Notes: a model not told the origin generated them from the sequence alone. DNA of 64,000 nt from Alicyclobacillus fastidiosus (GCF_026651875.1 NZ_CP104067.1:496001-560000); one strand, 5' to 3'; shown: positions 52,959-63,451, numbered from the stretch's first letter. Translations and numbers: made by a program.

Positions 52959-53765
52959 CAATGACCCGGTCGTACCGAAATCTGTTCCAAAAAGTTCTCC
53001 GAGTATGAGCAAAAAAAGAAGCCGTAGCCTCTTTTCGAGATTCATAATCAGTAACTGGATGGCAATGACCGTCTCGCTTGTTTGCCGAACGCGCGTTCGA
53101 ATTAAGCCAAGCCCGTAGATACGCTTGCCTTCACCAAACTTTCCTTCCACTGCGTTGCGCTCGCCCATATCTTGTTGTTCCATTTTCTTTTGCTCACGGT
53201 TGACTTGCTTTGGTGGTCGTCCAAGTTTCGGACCACTCATCCGGATTCCATGGTCTTTGCAGTACTGAAGATTCTCACGTGTCCTGTAGATTTTGTCCGC
53301 CAAGATGGTCTCCAGATAATATCCGAAACGCTCAACGTACCGCTCCACTGACTCAATTAGCGTCGAACCCTCGTTGAAGCTGTCCCAACTTGTTCTCTCC
53401 ATCAGTGTATATCCTCCAACCACACTGATTGACACCTTTGCACCAAACTCCACATTTGCTTTTGCCTTTCCACGTACAATCGGTCGAACGTCGGGTTGTG
53501 CAATGCTTACGATTCTATCGTCCACCCGATGACTGCGGCTCTGATACATTTCTCGCTGTTGCCGATATAGCTCACCAATGACCAAAAGGTCACGATATTG
53601 TCGCCGTGAGAGTGCCATGAGGGGAGTGCAATGTACGAGTTGTTCAATGAATTTCAAGTTCCGTGCCACATAACGCAATTCGACGTAATGCCATGGGAAA
53701 TCCTGTTTGTCGACGATAAGGAACGCAACACGCGTGTCGCTGATGAAGTTGGACAAACGACCCAC
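52959..53765 (-). pseudogene. IS transposase (IS1182/IS5-like), eroded and fused to GtrA end
   Basis: Contains SHRVDDRIVSIAQPDVRPIVRGKAKANVEFGAKVSIS, then a core with DKIYRTRENLQYCKDHGIRMSGPKLGRP and ERNAVEGKFGEGKRIYGLGLIRTR (last Glu). This differs from the other transposases in the window. The 5' side is degraded beyond GRLSNFISDTR, and the 3' end runs into GtrA sequence, so the element's end has been deleted and no inverted repeats are visible. Confidence 0.75.
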
Positions 53766-53849
53766 ATCTACACGACAGTTGACTACTTGTTGGTTGATCT
53801 AGCTCGCCTTAGGCCTTTTTCATCACTTTTACTCTCCTCTTAATTCATA

Positions 53850-54259
53850 CTGTTTGCATCCAAAGCCGCTCAAACGTGTTAGCTAATCACCTCCCGAAAG
53901 TTAAACTCAACCTCCCCTCAATTTCAGAGATGATTGAGTTACTCAAAAACCCCGTGTTTTATATCTATAAATTTTTAAATATTAAAAAATAACTAGCGTT
54001 GAAGGAAATTACGGCAGGCGCTCAGTAAGATGGCAGAGTCCTGTCCTGGGGCGACTTACGCAAAGCACCGAATGATTTTTTGATTCGGTGTCCTATTGGT
54101 TTTCCATGGGGGTCTGGGGGCGGAGCCACCAGGCATGGTTTGGGGCGTGGCCCCAACAAGAGTGCCGAAGGACGGCCTGACGACCGTTTGAGCGGAGCAA
54201 AGACGATGCGGCGGACGGCCAAAGGCGAATCTTGCTGTTCCTGTTCTTATTTCTTTAGA
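53850..54259. other. Gene-free region with GC-rich structured segment
   Basis: 53850-54010 is AT-rich. 54060-54240 is a compact GC-rich block with hairpins (CACCGAAT-TTTTT-ATTCGGTG type at 54064-54089; GGGGCGTGGCCCC at 54141-54153) and no convincing protein. It ends at the IS1380 target site TTAGA (54255-54259). It could be a structured RNA or the end of a mobile element. Confidence 0.35.
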
Positions 54260-55901
54260 CCTGAATCCGTGACGTGGATTTTCAAGAGGACGACAAAAAT
54301 CGCGTGAAATCAAGTAAAATGGCGCTATCAGATGGACGAATCTACCTCACCTACTTGGTGGTGCCTTCATGCGTTTTGTGATCGAAGAGTCAGATGAAAT
54401 ATTGACATCCCATTCTGGACTTGCTCTGGTTGGACTGCTCCTTGGCAAGACTCAACTATCCGCACGTCTCAATGCCCTCCCTGTCCCAGGGCGCGCGTAT
54501 ACGGAAATTTCGAATCAAGATGTTGCCTACGCCTACCTGGGCCTCTTGTGTCAGGGGAAGAGCGACTTTGACCACATTGAGCCGTTGCGTCAGGACGAGT
54601 TCTTCCCTGAAGCGCTGACCATTTCCAATGTACCGTCGAGTCCAACACTACGCCAACGCCTGGATCTCGCAGCACCCGAAGAAAAATGTGACTGGCAATC
54701 GGTTATCCTCGAAGAATCAGCTGACCTATTGAGCAAGGTGGGCGTGTACCTTGCACCCATTGTACTGGGGGATGGGCATCGTGAATATCTACCGCTTGAC
54801 ATTGATGTATCCCCATTTGACAACTCAGGAACCAAGAAGGAGGGCGTGTCTCGTACCTATAAAGGGTGCGACGGATACGCGCCGATTTTCGCTTACTTAG
54901 GACAGGAAGGATACGCCGTTCACGTAGAGTTCCGAACGGGAAGTACACATTGTCAAAAGGGGACCGCCGCGTTTCTGGCTCAGAGTATCCGCTATGCTCA
55001 ACGAATTTCGGACAAGCGCCTACTCGTACGCTTAGATGCGGGAAATGACAGCGTAGAAAACTTAGTCGTATGCAGGGCCGACGAAACCTCGGCCGACTTT
55101 ATCGTGAAGAAGAACCTACGTAAGGAGAACCCGAATGCGTGGTTGCTGACGGCTGAGCAACACGGTACCTACACAGAGCCCCGTGCAGGGAAGAAGGTGT
55201 ACAGAGGGTCCATCCTGTCTCCAATGAAGGGATTAGAAAAACCGGTCCGGATGGTGTTTGAAGTGATTGAACGCACGATCCAGAGCGACGGTCAAGCATT
55301 ACTCATCCCGAGCATTGAGGTAAACGTCTACGTCACGAGCTTGCCAGAGGCTCCAGAGGTGATCATCGACCTGTATCATGCACATGGAACGATGGAGCAA
55401 TTTCATAGCGAGATCAAGACAGATTTAGATTTGGAACGGTTGCCCTCGGGGAAGTTTGCAACGAACGACCTTGTCTTGCATTTTGGTGTACTGGCATATA
55501 ACCTGTTGCGCATCATCGGACAGGAGAGCCTGAGAGAGCAGGATGCACCGATTCGGAAGAAAGCAGAGAGGCGACGCATACGCACCGTGATCCAGAATCT
55601 CATCACGCTTGCGGCGAAAATGACGAGACACGCGAGGCAGACACGGCTACGATTCGGACGAGGTAACCGGTGGTTGCCCGTGTTTAGGCGACTATACGAA
55701 GCATTTGGATGAAGAAGGGAAAGAGCGTCCGATGTATCCACATGTGAATGCATCCCTGAAACGAAGGGGTTATTCACCTGTGGACAAATTCACAGACTCC
55801 TCTCTTCTGCAAAAATGAACCACTCTGTTGACTGCTCGCCGACGCTTGGAGTCATGTTCAAAACTACCTTGACCAGTCTCTACAGACGTCACGGATTCAG
55901 G
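54260..55901 (+). mobile_element. IS1380-type element, copy 2
   Basis: Same ends as copy 1 (CCTGAATCCGTGACGT and ACGTCACGGATTCAGG), flanked by TTAGA direct repeats (54255-54259, 55902-55906). 1642 bp. Almost identical to copy 1 over its length, differing by a 3-base deletion and a few substitutions. Confidence 0.95.
54369..55712 (+). CDS. IS1380 family transposase, copy 2
   Basis: 447 residues, intact, with the same DDE motifs as copy 1. Gln replaces Arg in ISNQD, Ala replaces Val in LDLAAP, and Val replaces Ala in LLVRLD. The stop and 3' flank match copy 1 apart from a 3-base deletion. Confidence 0.95.
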   Translation: MRFVIEESDEILTSHSGLALVGLLLGKTQLSARLNALPVPGRAYTEISNQDVAYAYLGLLCQGKSDFDHIEPLRQDEFFPEALTISNVPSSPTLRQRLDLAAPEEKCDWQSVILEESADLLSKVGVYLAPIVLGDGHREYLPLDIDVSPFDNSGTKKEGVSRTYKGCDGYAPIFAYLGQEGYAVHVEFRTGSTHCQKGTAAFLAQSIRYAQRISDKRLLVRLDAGNDSVENLVVCRADETSADFIVKKNLRKENPNAWLLTAEQHGTYTEPRAGKKVYRGSILSPMKGLEKPVRMVFEVIERTIQSDGQALLIPSIEVNVYVTSLPEAPEVIIDLYHAHGTMEQFHSEIKTDLDLERLPSGKFATNDLVLHFGVLAYNLLRIIGQESLREQDAPIRKKAERRRIRTVIQNLITLAAKMTRHARQTRLRFGRGNRWLPVFRRLYEAFG

Positions 55902-56364
55902 TTAGAGATAGAATGGATAATGATGGGAGTGGGAAAGTACACGCGTGGGAGGAACTCGGGTCTTTCGGTCTGGGATGAACCTCTAATTCAATACTGCCTA
56001 TTAAGGATGACGTATATACATGAATGGTACTCAACAAGACGGTTGCAAGCGATAGTACGATTCGTCTCAAACTGACTACTTCCCCTTACATCACGCTTAT
56101 CACAGGATTGTCTACTTATGACGTTTGTCCAACGAAAATACCTTGGATCAATTGTCCATTGATATTAGGACTATTATGCTTCCACCACGAATACAACATA
56201 AACGTTGCTCAAAAAAAGCTGCCCAAGTCGACTTGAATGGCATGTGACAACATGGCTAAACCTCACTGATTCAGAAATCCTATTGGGACCCAACCGCACT
56301 TCGGCACCTGTTAATTCAGTTCGACAAGCGACGATGGGTCCCAACTTGACCGTGCCTCAGGTTT
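55902..56364. other. Intergenic region without supported gene
   Basis: Short unrelated frames only. One at 56205-56456 has no ribosome site or known family and overlaps the racemase on the other strand. Nothing is called. Confidence 0.4.
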
Positions 56365-57126
56365 TCACAGAGAAGGCACCAGGTAGTCGCACGCGTACAA
56401 CTCACGTATCACTGCTGTTGCCAGGATGTCCGTCGAGCGGAATAGTGCCCCTCTGAGCTTTGGTACCACTGATGCATCAGGAGGGAAGATAACTGGCAAT
56501 TCCGTACAGGCGAGGAGGATTCCGTCGAGGTCTTGACTCCATGGTTTCTGAGCTAGTTGTACTGCCTGTTTACCGAGTTCTTTGATGCTGTCGTCAGCTC
56601 GGCCTACTTGCGAGGAAAAGCCCGAGGCGCTGGCACTTTTGACCGCCGTAATGACCTCCATGATTTCAGACTGTGTTTTCTCATCTGGATAGACCGCTTC
56701 GATTCCAGTCTTATGAAATGCATTCTCATATACGCGAAAAGTACGTGTTGGCGTGGTGCCCATGATTCCAATTTTTCTTTTCCCCGACTTCTCGACCGTG
56801 TCAGCGACTTCTTCAATCAACGAAATCATAGGTATTGGAATTTGGCTCGCGATCTGTTCGTGATAGATACTTGTGGTCGTAGATGGCATAGCAATCAGAT
56901 TTGCACCTGCATGTACGAGTTTTTCCGCCACATCAACGAGTTTCGGGACCGGTGACTCTCCACTTCCCGAAAGGTGTTCGATGCGGCTTGGAATAGACGG
57001 TTCCGATATCAAGATAACGGGTATGTGTTCTGCATCCGAGATTGCAGGAGACAATTCAATCACACGGCGGTAGAAGTGTGCTCCAGCCAGCGGACCAAGT
57101 CCAGCGATAATTCCGAGTGTTTTCAC
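56365..57126 (-). CDS. Aspartate/glutamate racemase family protein
   Basis: 253 residues. Start KTLGIIAGLGPLAGAHFYRRV and the second catalytic motif LLACTELPVI are typical. The first motif, usually (P)CNTAH, reads MPSTTTSIYH: Ser/Thr stand where the first catalytic Cys should be. In known family members a Thr at this place with the second Cys present gives restricted (L-specific) racemisation or altered specificity. Immediately downstream of the APC permease and D-cysteine desulfhydrase-like gene, so part of a D-amino-acid operon. Confidence 0.87.
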   Translation of the reverse strand: MKTLGIIAGLGPLAGAHFYRRVIELSPAISDAEHIPVILISEPSIPSRIEHLSGSGESPVPKLVDVAEKLVHAGANLIAMPSTTTSIYHEQIASQIPIPMISLIEEVADTVEKSGKRKIGIMGTTPTRTFRVYENAFHKTGIEAVYPDEKTQSEIMEVITAVKSASASGFSSQVGRADDSIKELGKQAVQLAQKPWSQDLDGILLACTELPVIFPPDASVVPKLRGALFRSTDILATAVIRELYACDYLVPSL

Positions 57127-57175
57127 TCACTTTGCCTCCCTTACTGCGTAATTGCAATCAGTTGCAGATACTGAA

Positions 57176-58672
57176 TTACTGTGCTGGTGGTTGAGCAAAC
57201 ACGTCGGACGATGGGCTGTGTCTTCTCAGTCGCATGCGATAACTCTGGTAGATTACAATCCCTAAAATCACGACGATAACCGATTGAAACGCTGGTTGGA
57301 GAATTAACGGACTTGATACCGATGACAACGTAATGGAGATGGAAAACCAAACAGAAATCGCCATGAGCAGGACACCGACGAAAACTTGCAGAAAACGATT
57401 CTTGGCCATCGATGAGGTGTTCACTGTATAGAGGGTTGGGGCGTGCCGCGGGAACGTAATCATCCCGAGACCCATGCAAAAAAATACCAGCATAACGGAC
57501 AACACACGAATATTAACGCCAAATACAAAGCCCAATTTGAGCGACTCAATCAGACTGATGGACCCAAAAATAGCACTGAGTGTCAGAGCCAACACAGGGG
57601 TCTTATACTTTGCGTGCGTCCTAGCGAAGACACCTGGAATTAGTCCATCTTTACCCCATGCAAAAACCCAACGCGATTGTGCCAAGAAAATCGGTAGAAA
57701 CGTTTTGACGACAATCAGTGCGACGCAAAGGTTGAGCAATGAAGACATCCACGATGGCATAAGGAACTGCAACAGACCGGACGAAGTCGTATACGACGAC
57801 ATTTTCATTTTCGCCAGGCCAGAAATAACCTGCCATAACACCGCATGATATACGGCCCAGGCGAACAGGGTATATACGACGGTAACTAAGGTTACTATGA
57901 TGAGCACAGCTTTCGATAGCGACTTCACTGCGTTCTTTGCTTCTCCACCAGTTTGTGTTGCAGTGGAGAGACCTAGATAGCCAAAGAAAAGGACAGGTAA
58001 TGCCGACCCGAAGGCAGCTCCGTAGCTAACATGTTGGACAGGTGATGCGGCCGTGATGGACGCTACCGACATGTGAAGGTGTTGTGTCAACGCGTTGGCA
58101 AAAGCATCCTGGCTCGTGGCAAAGCCGATTACAATCATCACCAGTGCGACGGCGAAGACGAGAAACATCGCGATGGTAGTCAGAGTTCCGGCGAGGCGGA
58201 CACCGATCACGTGGATGGCCCAGAATCCCCAAAGGATAATCAGTCCGACAATCAAGATGCCTGCGTTAGAGGCAAAAAACTTTCCCACTCCCGCGACTCC
58301 GAGCGACAATGCAGCAGTTGAGAGAAACTTTGGCGCCGAGAAGGCGAGCGTCCCGAGCGACCCAGTGAAACCAAACCACGCCAGAAACGTGGCGACGAAC
58401 GCAACCCCCGGGCTGAGTGACCGCGAGATGATGACGTATTCTCCACCGGCACCCACCAACCCCGAAGCGAAGAAAAACCGATACACGACGACCGTGACAA
58501 AGGTAATAACCCCGCCGATGACCATCAAAAGCGGCACGAGGTTTCCAACACCAGGCGAACTCTGTTGAATTTGGGTGGATACGAAAAACAGACCGGATGC
58601 AATCTCATTGGTAAGCCCGAACGCTACGACTGCTAGCAGTCCGAGCGCTCGGTTCAGGGGACTTGGTTGCAT
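57176..58672 (-). CDS. APC superfamily amino acid permease
   Basis: 498 residues. Twelve predicted membrane helices; N-terminus ALGLLAVVAFGLTNEIASGLFFVSTQIQQSSPGVGNLVP, conserved GGEYVIISRSLSP and FFGYLGLSTATQTGGEAKNAVKSL, and RWVFAWGKDGLIPGVFARTH. An importer of amino acids or amines. Lies between the D-cysteine desulfhydrase-like gene and the racemase, 28 bases after the former, so it probably brings in their substrate. Confidence 0.9.
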   Translation of the reverse strand: MQPSPLNRALGLLAVVAFGLTNEIASGLFFVSTQIQQSSPGVGNLVPLLMVIGGVITFVTVVVYRFFFASGLVGAGGEYVIISRSLSPGVAFVATFLAWFGFTGSLGTLAFSAPKFLSTAALSLGVAGVGKFFASNAGILIVGLIILWGFWAIHVIGVRLAGTLTTIAMFLVFAVALVMIVIGFATSQDAFANALTQHLHMSVASITAASPVQHVSYGAAFGSALPVLFFGYLGLSTATQTGGEAKNAVKSLSKAVLIIVTLVTVVYTLFAWAVYHAVLWQVISGLAKMKMSSYTTSSGLLQFLMPSWMSSLLNLCVALIVVKTFLPIFLAQSRWVFAWGKDGLIPGVFARTHAKYKTPVLALTLSAIFGSISLIESLKLGFVFGVNIRVLSVMLVFFCMGLGMITFPRHAPTLYTVNTSSMAKNRFLQVFVGVLLMAISVWFSISITLSSVSSPLILQPAFQSVIVVILGIVIYQSYRMRLRRHSPSSDVFAQPPAQ

Positions 58673-58700
58673 ATCTCTGTCCTCCCAAAAATGGACTTAA

Positions 58701-59723
58701 CTAATTGTTGACGACGGCAGCCTCCGGTTCGAAGAAGAGAGACGTGTATGCGTACAATGCTGGTGAACCCCCCGTATGGACAAACAACACATTGTCGTTT
58801 TTTGAGAAGTGTCCCTTGCGGATGAGGTCAATTAAGCCCGACATTGCTTTCCCCGTGTACACGGGATCAAGCAAGATTCCTTCTGTCTTCGCTAACAGGT
58901 TTACAGCTTCCTCCATTTCAGGGGTTGGGAGGGAGTAGCCAGGTCCCACATACTCGTCAAAGCAAGTGACTGCATCGCGAGGAATCGAACCGTTGATGCC
59001 AACATGGTTGCCAACACGAACAGCGAGATTATAAATGAGCTCTTCTTGCACGAGTTTTGGGCGACTAACATCAATCCCGATGACTGGAATCCCCGAGTTG
59101 TTTCCATAGAATCCGGCAACTAAGCCAGCGTGGGTTCCGCCGCTGCCGCTTGCGCATACCACGGTGTTAATGTTGATACCGAGATCGAACGTTTGAGCAA
59201 GTACTTCCTCTGCGCAGGCGACATAGCCGAGCGCTCCAATATCATTCGAACCACCGCCGGGAATGATGTACGGTTTGTGCCCCTTAACTACGAGGTCACC
59301 AGCAACTTTTTGCATTTCGGCCATCATGTCTGAGCCGCCACGGACAACAGTCACACCTTCAACACCGAGTAGGTGGAACAGAAAGTTGTTCCCACTTGCC
59401 TGTGGATTGTAACTGTTCGGTACTCTCTCTTCGAGAACCAGGTGGCATTTCAAGCCCTCTTTGACTGCGGCGGCGAGGGTTAAACGGCAATGGTTGGACT
59501 GCACGGCTCCGCAGGTGATTACTGTGTCGGCTCCCTGCAACAGGGCATCTGCCATGAGGAATTCAAGTTTCCTGGTCTTGTTACCACCTGATGTCAGCCC
59601 GAGGAGGTCATCTCGTTTGATGAACAGGTTTGGACCACCTAGTACTTGTGAGAATCGAGGCAGGTGTTCAATAGGCGTAGGCCCGGGTGTATAGCGACGA
59701 CGAGGGAACTGAGCTAGATTCAT
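58701..59723 (-). CDS. dcyD: D-cysteine desulfhydrase-like PLP enzyme
   Basis: 340 residues from ATG 59723 (ATAGGAG upstream). Tryptophan-synthase-beta fold: FIKRDDLLGLTSGGNKTRKLEFL with the PLP Lys, CGAVQSNHCRLTLAAA, IPGGGSNDIGALGYVAC, CASGSGGTHAGLVAGF and LDPVYTGKAMSGL. The family includes D-cysteine desulfhydrase and ACC deaminase; the PGGGSNDIGALGYV signature is closer to D-cysteine desulfhydrase. It would make pyruvate, sulfide and ammonia. First gene of the operon with the permease and racemase. Confidence 0.88.
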   Translation of the reverse strand: MNLAQFPRRRYTPGPTPIEHLPRFSQVLGGPNLFIKRDDLLGLTSGGNKTRKLEFLMADALLQGADTVITCGAVQSNHCRLTLAAAVKEGLKCHLVLEERVPNSYNPQASGNNFLFHLLGVEGVTVVRGGSDMMAEMQKVAGDLVVKGHKPYIIPGGGSNDIGALGYVACAEEVLAQTFDLGININTVVCASGSGGTHAGLVAGFYGNNSGIPVIGIDVSRPKLVQEELIYNLAVRVGNHVGINGSIPRDAVTCFDEYVGPGYSLPTPEMEEAVNLLAKTEGILLDPVYTGKAMSGLIDLIRKGHFSKNDNVLFVHTGGSPALYAYTSLFFEPEAAVVNN

Positions 59724-60411
59724 ATGAGTCACTCCTATCGATACAGAAACAATCGTTTCATTACATGCTCTCTTTGCAATTGAACAGAGGGCATCGTATT
59801 ATTCACATCGGATTTATATGAATTATAGGAATTATACGCAGGTTATCACTATAGTTCTTCGGTGTCAATTTCATCCTGACATTAAGGTAAAGAACTGGCG
59901 CCAAATCGATACTGTCATTCTCTGATATCGTCTCAACCCGCAGTTTGGCCGCATCGTTGGGCATAACTTTGAAGGTCGGTTCCGACATGTCTAGTATCGT
60001 TAAGCTTTGAAATAATTCAGTACGCCTCTTACATTTCTCTTCCGTTGTGCAGTTCGCCTGAAATTGTGTCGCACTATTCTATAAAATGCTCTACCTCTAT
60101 TCATTAGTCTATAGTCGGTCCTCTGTATCGAAAACATATCTTCCAACTTGTTATGACATCATAACAAAATTGACAAACAAATATAAATAGTAAGTATTGT
60201 AGGCGGATGCAATAAACATTGTGTATAGAACTTTTTACACATCAAAAAATCAATTGCATTAACGTGTTAGATTTTGCTCCCGATAGATGTATATGTAGTA
60301 CGAGCCAAAAGTTTGGGATGCTACATTAAATTAAAGGTTTATTTTATGGAAGGGATACAAATGGAACCCAGGGGTATTCACGTAACACGAAGTGAGAAAT
60401 GAGGTGGAGAC
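59724..60411. other. Long intergenic region, AT-rich
   Basis: A short - strand frame at 59803-59988 (MSEPTFKVMPNDAAKLRVETIS...) has an acceptable composition but no recognised family and no clear site. The rest is AT-rich and holds the promoter side of the D-amino-acid operon; no riboswitch or hairpin is convincing. Confidence 0.35.
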
Positions 60412-60558
60412 ATGAGTGATGGCTGTTGCGCTCCGAAGCATGGCAGCATGTCGGTACAAGCGATTCGAGGCGAGACTGGTACAAACCTCGTAGCTTCACC
60501 ACGTCTATATGATTTATCTCTTACATCTGGAAAACTACCCTGCCAGATGTTGCAATAA
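60412..60558 (+). CDS. Short ORF, possible start of a formylglycine-generating enzyme
   Basis: ATG with GAGGTGGAGAC upstream; 48 residues beginning MSDGCCAPKHGSMSVQAIRGE. The CCAP-type opening resembles N-termini of bacterial SUMF1/formylglycine-generating enzymes, which activate sulfatases such as the one at 50560, but the rest of that enzyme is absent. Probably a truncated leftover; this identification is tentative. Confidence 0.35.
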   Translation: MSDGCCAPKHGSMSVQAIRGETGTNLVASPRLYDLSLTSGKLPCQMLQ

Positions 60559-61830
60559 TGTTCGCCATTTCACTGGTGGCTCATAGACGACAACTGTTGG
60601 CTGTTTGTCAGCGTACTGTGATTAGCGGAGCTATATGAAATTTATAGAAATGGGGAAATCGTGTGCGAGAAATTTTGAAACGTGGTATGGCTACGGTTGC
60701 GAGTGTGGGAATGATTTCTGTTCTTATTGCTGGTTGTGGTACAAACAGCACCTCCGTGTCAACAGGCAATGCCTCGTCTAGCGGGACATCTTTAAATTCA
60801 AAACCCGTTAAAGGTGGTTCAATCACCGTTGATATGACTCAAGCAGTTCCAGATTTAGATCCTGCGATTGAATTTGACACAGTATCACAAACGTTGTCTC
60901 TCAGGTGTATCAACAATTGGTTACGTATTCAGGAAGTACAAATAATATTACGGGTGAGTTGGCACAAAGTTGGGATGTTTCACCTGATGGGAAGACGTAT
61001 ACTTTCCATCTACGTAAAGGTGTAACTTTCTCTAATAGAGATCCACTTACTTCACAGGATTTTGTTTTTGAGCTTGAGCGGGTTTTGGATAAAAATATGC
61101 AACCGAAGCCATCGCCTGGTAATCAATTCTTCATGGATATAACCGGAGCGCAGGCATACTATAATGGACAATCAAAAACCATTAGTGGTCTAAGCACTCC
61201 AGACAAATATACGTTAGTCATTCATTTGGATAAGCCAGAACAGTTCTTCTTAAAAATTATGGCTATGCCATTTGCTTCTGCTGTCGACCCAGCCTTTGTA
61301 AAGAGGGTCGGTAACGTGGCGATGGATACAACGCAGGCAATGGGTACTGGTCCGTTTGAAGTGCAAACAATTAATCAAAACCAAGTAGTTCTAGTTAAAA
61401 ACCCGCACTATTGGCAAAAGGATTCATATGGAAATCAACTACCGTACTTAGATAAAGTGACGATTAACGTTGACAATAACAGTGAAGTAGATGCAATGGT
61501 TTGGGAACAGGGGCAAACAGCTTTTATGAGCCCATGGTTGATAGGTGGAGATGGTATACCTTCTTCTGCGTATCCTACAATTATGGACTCACCGAAGTAC
61601 AAGAGTGATGTATTGGTGCAACCTATGAACTCTATTATGTATGTGGGTTTGAATATGAAGCCAAATCTTAACGGTAAACCAAATCCGTTAAGTAATCTTA
61701 AGGTTCGACAAGCAATTGAATATGCATTCCAAGATAGTCAAATTGTAAAGGTCAACAATGGTGCTGTTAAACCTTTGAATCAGCCGCTACCGAGTACATT
61801 GGAGGGGTATGTTAAAAACTTAGCCCCTAG

Positions 61831-63451
61831 GAGCGTGTCCGAGTATTGCGGCTTAGACTTTCTGCATTTGAGTTCAGTTCCATATTTTATTCGACTATGG
61901 GTGACTTTCCCCATGGGCACTTACTTCATTAGACGGGGACTGGTCGGTTAAGCACCATCTTTAGCACGTTGCCCAGTTTATATGACCGTATTTGAATATC
62001 TTAAGCAGATTATGGCACATGGTAACTAACGACCATTCTCCTCTGACCTTCTCAAGGCTTCGAAGTGAGAATTGGTCGAATCGTCGACAACCCTTAATTT
62101 GACCGTACACAGGCTCTACGATAGCCTTGCGTCTCGCGTAGACGGCACGGCCCTTCTTTGTTTTTAGTTTCCGAGTCATACGTTGCTTAATGGTGTAGTG
62201 TTTCGGTATTCGTCCTCTCGGTGACTCAGGCACTTCATTGTGCTTTTGACGACCTGTTGCGATGTATGGGTCAATTTCTTTCTCTTGAAGCCATGTCACG
62301 TCGTCTTCGGCAAAGTAGCCAGCATCACATGAGATTTTGTGCATCGTCGCTTTCGTATTCTCCGCCGTCATTTCGACCATTGTACGCAGGACACCGTGGT
62401 CATTTGTGTGGTCTATAACATCTGTTGCAACAATGATTTGGTACTCTTCATCGACGACAGCCTGCACATTGTATGCTTGGATAAAGCCGTCTTTCGATTT
62501 CATAATGCGAGATTCCGGATCCGTGAAGTTGCGTTGAGCCTTGTCCTCCGGAACACCTGCGAGATGACTCTCCTTGCGTGGACGACCGCGTTTCCTGGCG
62601 CCTGTCTGGTTGGTGGGGCCGTTGTCATCGTCCTTCTTGTCTTGTTGTTCGTCTTTCTGTTGCTGTTGTTCCACTCTTTCCTTGGCCTCTTTCTCCAGAG
62701 AGGACATTGCTTCCTGAATTTTTGCCAACCGGGTCTCTCTACGGGCTAACTCTTCAGGGAGTTCATCGCCCATGGTGTTACCGTACTTTTTATCTTCACT
62801 ATGGTCGGTGCGTTCAGCCTGCTGCGTAAGCTCGGCGATTTCTTGGCGGAGTCGTTGCTCTTGCTGCTTCATCCGCTCGTAACTCATCGCTTTATGTTTG
62901 GATGCGTTTGCCCGAATCTTGCTGCCATCCAGCGATACATGCCCGAGCTTAACCATCCCTGCATGTTGGGCAATCTTCAAGACTTCCAAGAAAAGTTCTT
63001 TGAAGGTGACCAAATGGCGTTTCCGAAAATCACTGATTGTCCGGAAATCCGGGAACTGATTTGCGGACAGGACTCGGAACGCCACTACATCCTGACAGGC
63101 CTTTGCGATCTTTCTGGAAGAGTACATGCCTGTGCAATATGCGTAAACCAGAATCTTCAATAACATTGCCGGGTGGTACGGGGGAAAACCTCGCAGTTCT
63201 TGTTCGTACTGTTTTGTAATGATGGAGATATCGATATGATCGACCACATCACTGACAAAGTTCGCCAGGTGGCCGTCAGGTAGCCATTCATTTAACCCCG
63301 GTGGTAGTAGAATGAGTTGGTTCGGGTCGTAGTCACGAAACTTTTTTCCCAAGATTCGAAGCCTCCACTGTGAATACCAATACAGGGGACTTCGTTATTG
63401 ATCCGGAAATTTCCTTTTACAAAATACTTCAGGGATTACTCGGACACGCTC
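61831..63451 (-). mobile_element. IS1182-type element, copy C (intact)
   Basis: 1621 bp, ends GAGCGTGTCCGAGTATTGCGG and ...GGATTACTCGGACACGCTC, flanked by CTAG duplicates (61827-61830, 63452-63455). Transposase on the - strand. Gives the uninterrupted reference for copy B. Confidence 0.95.
61961..63352 (-). CDS. IS1182 family transposase, copy C
   Basis: 463 residues, the same protein as copy B along its whole length, with the same motifs and stop. The identity between copies indicates very recent transposition or gene conversion. Confidence 0.95.
   Translation of the reverse strand: MGKKFRDYDPNQLILLPPGLNEWLPDGHLANFVSDVVDHIDISIITKQYEQELRGFPPYHPAMLLKILVYAYCTGMYSSRKIAKACQDVVAFRVLSANQFPDFRTISDFRKRHLVTFKELFLEVLKIAQHAGMVKLGHVSLDGSKIRANASKHKAMSYERMKQQEQRLRQEIAELTQQAERTDHSEDKKYGNTMGDELPEELARRETRLAKIQEAMSSLEKEAKERVEQQQQKDEQQDKKDDDNGPTNQTGARKRGRPRKESHLAGVPEDKAQRNFTDPESRIMKSKDGFIQAYNVQAVVDEEYQIIVATDVIDHTNDHGVLRTMVEMTAENTKATMHKISCDAGYFAEDDVTWLQEKEIDPYIATGRQKHNEVPESPRGRIPKHYTIKQRMTRKLKTKKGRAVYARRKAIVEPVYGQIKGCRRFDQFSLRSLEKVRGEWSLVTMCHNLLKIFKYGHINWATC

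Noticed and set aside
54469-55777. Antisense open frames inside the IS1380 and IS1182 transposases
   Set aside because: They repeat exactly in both IS copies because they are mirror frames of the transposase genes; none has a ribosome site or known domain.
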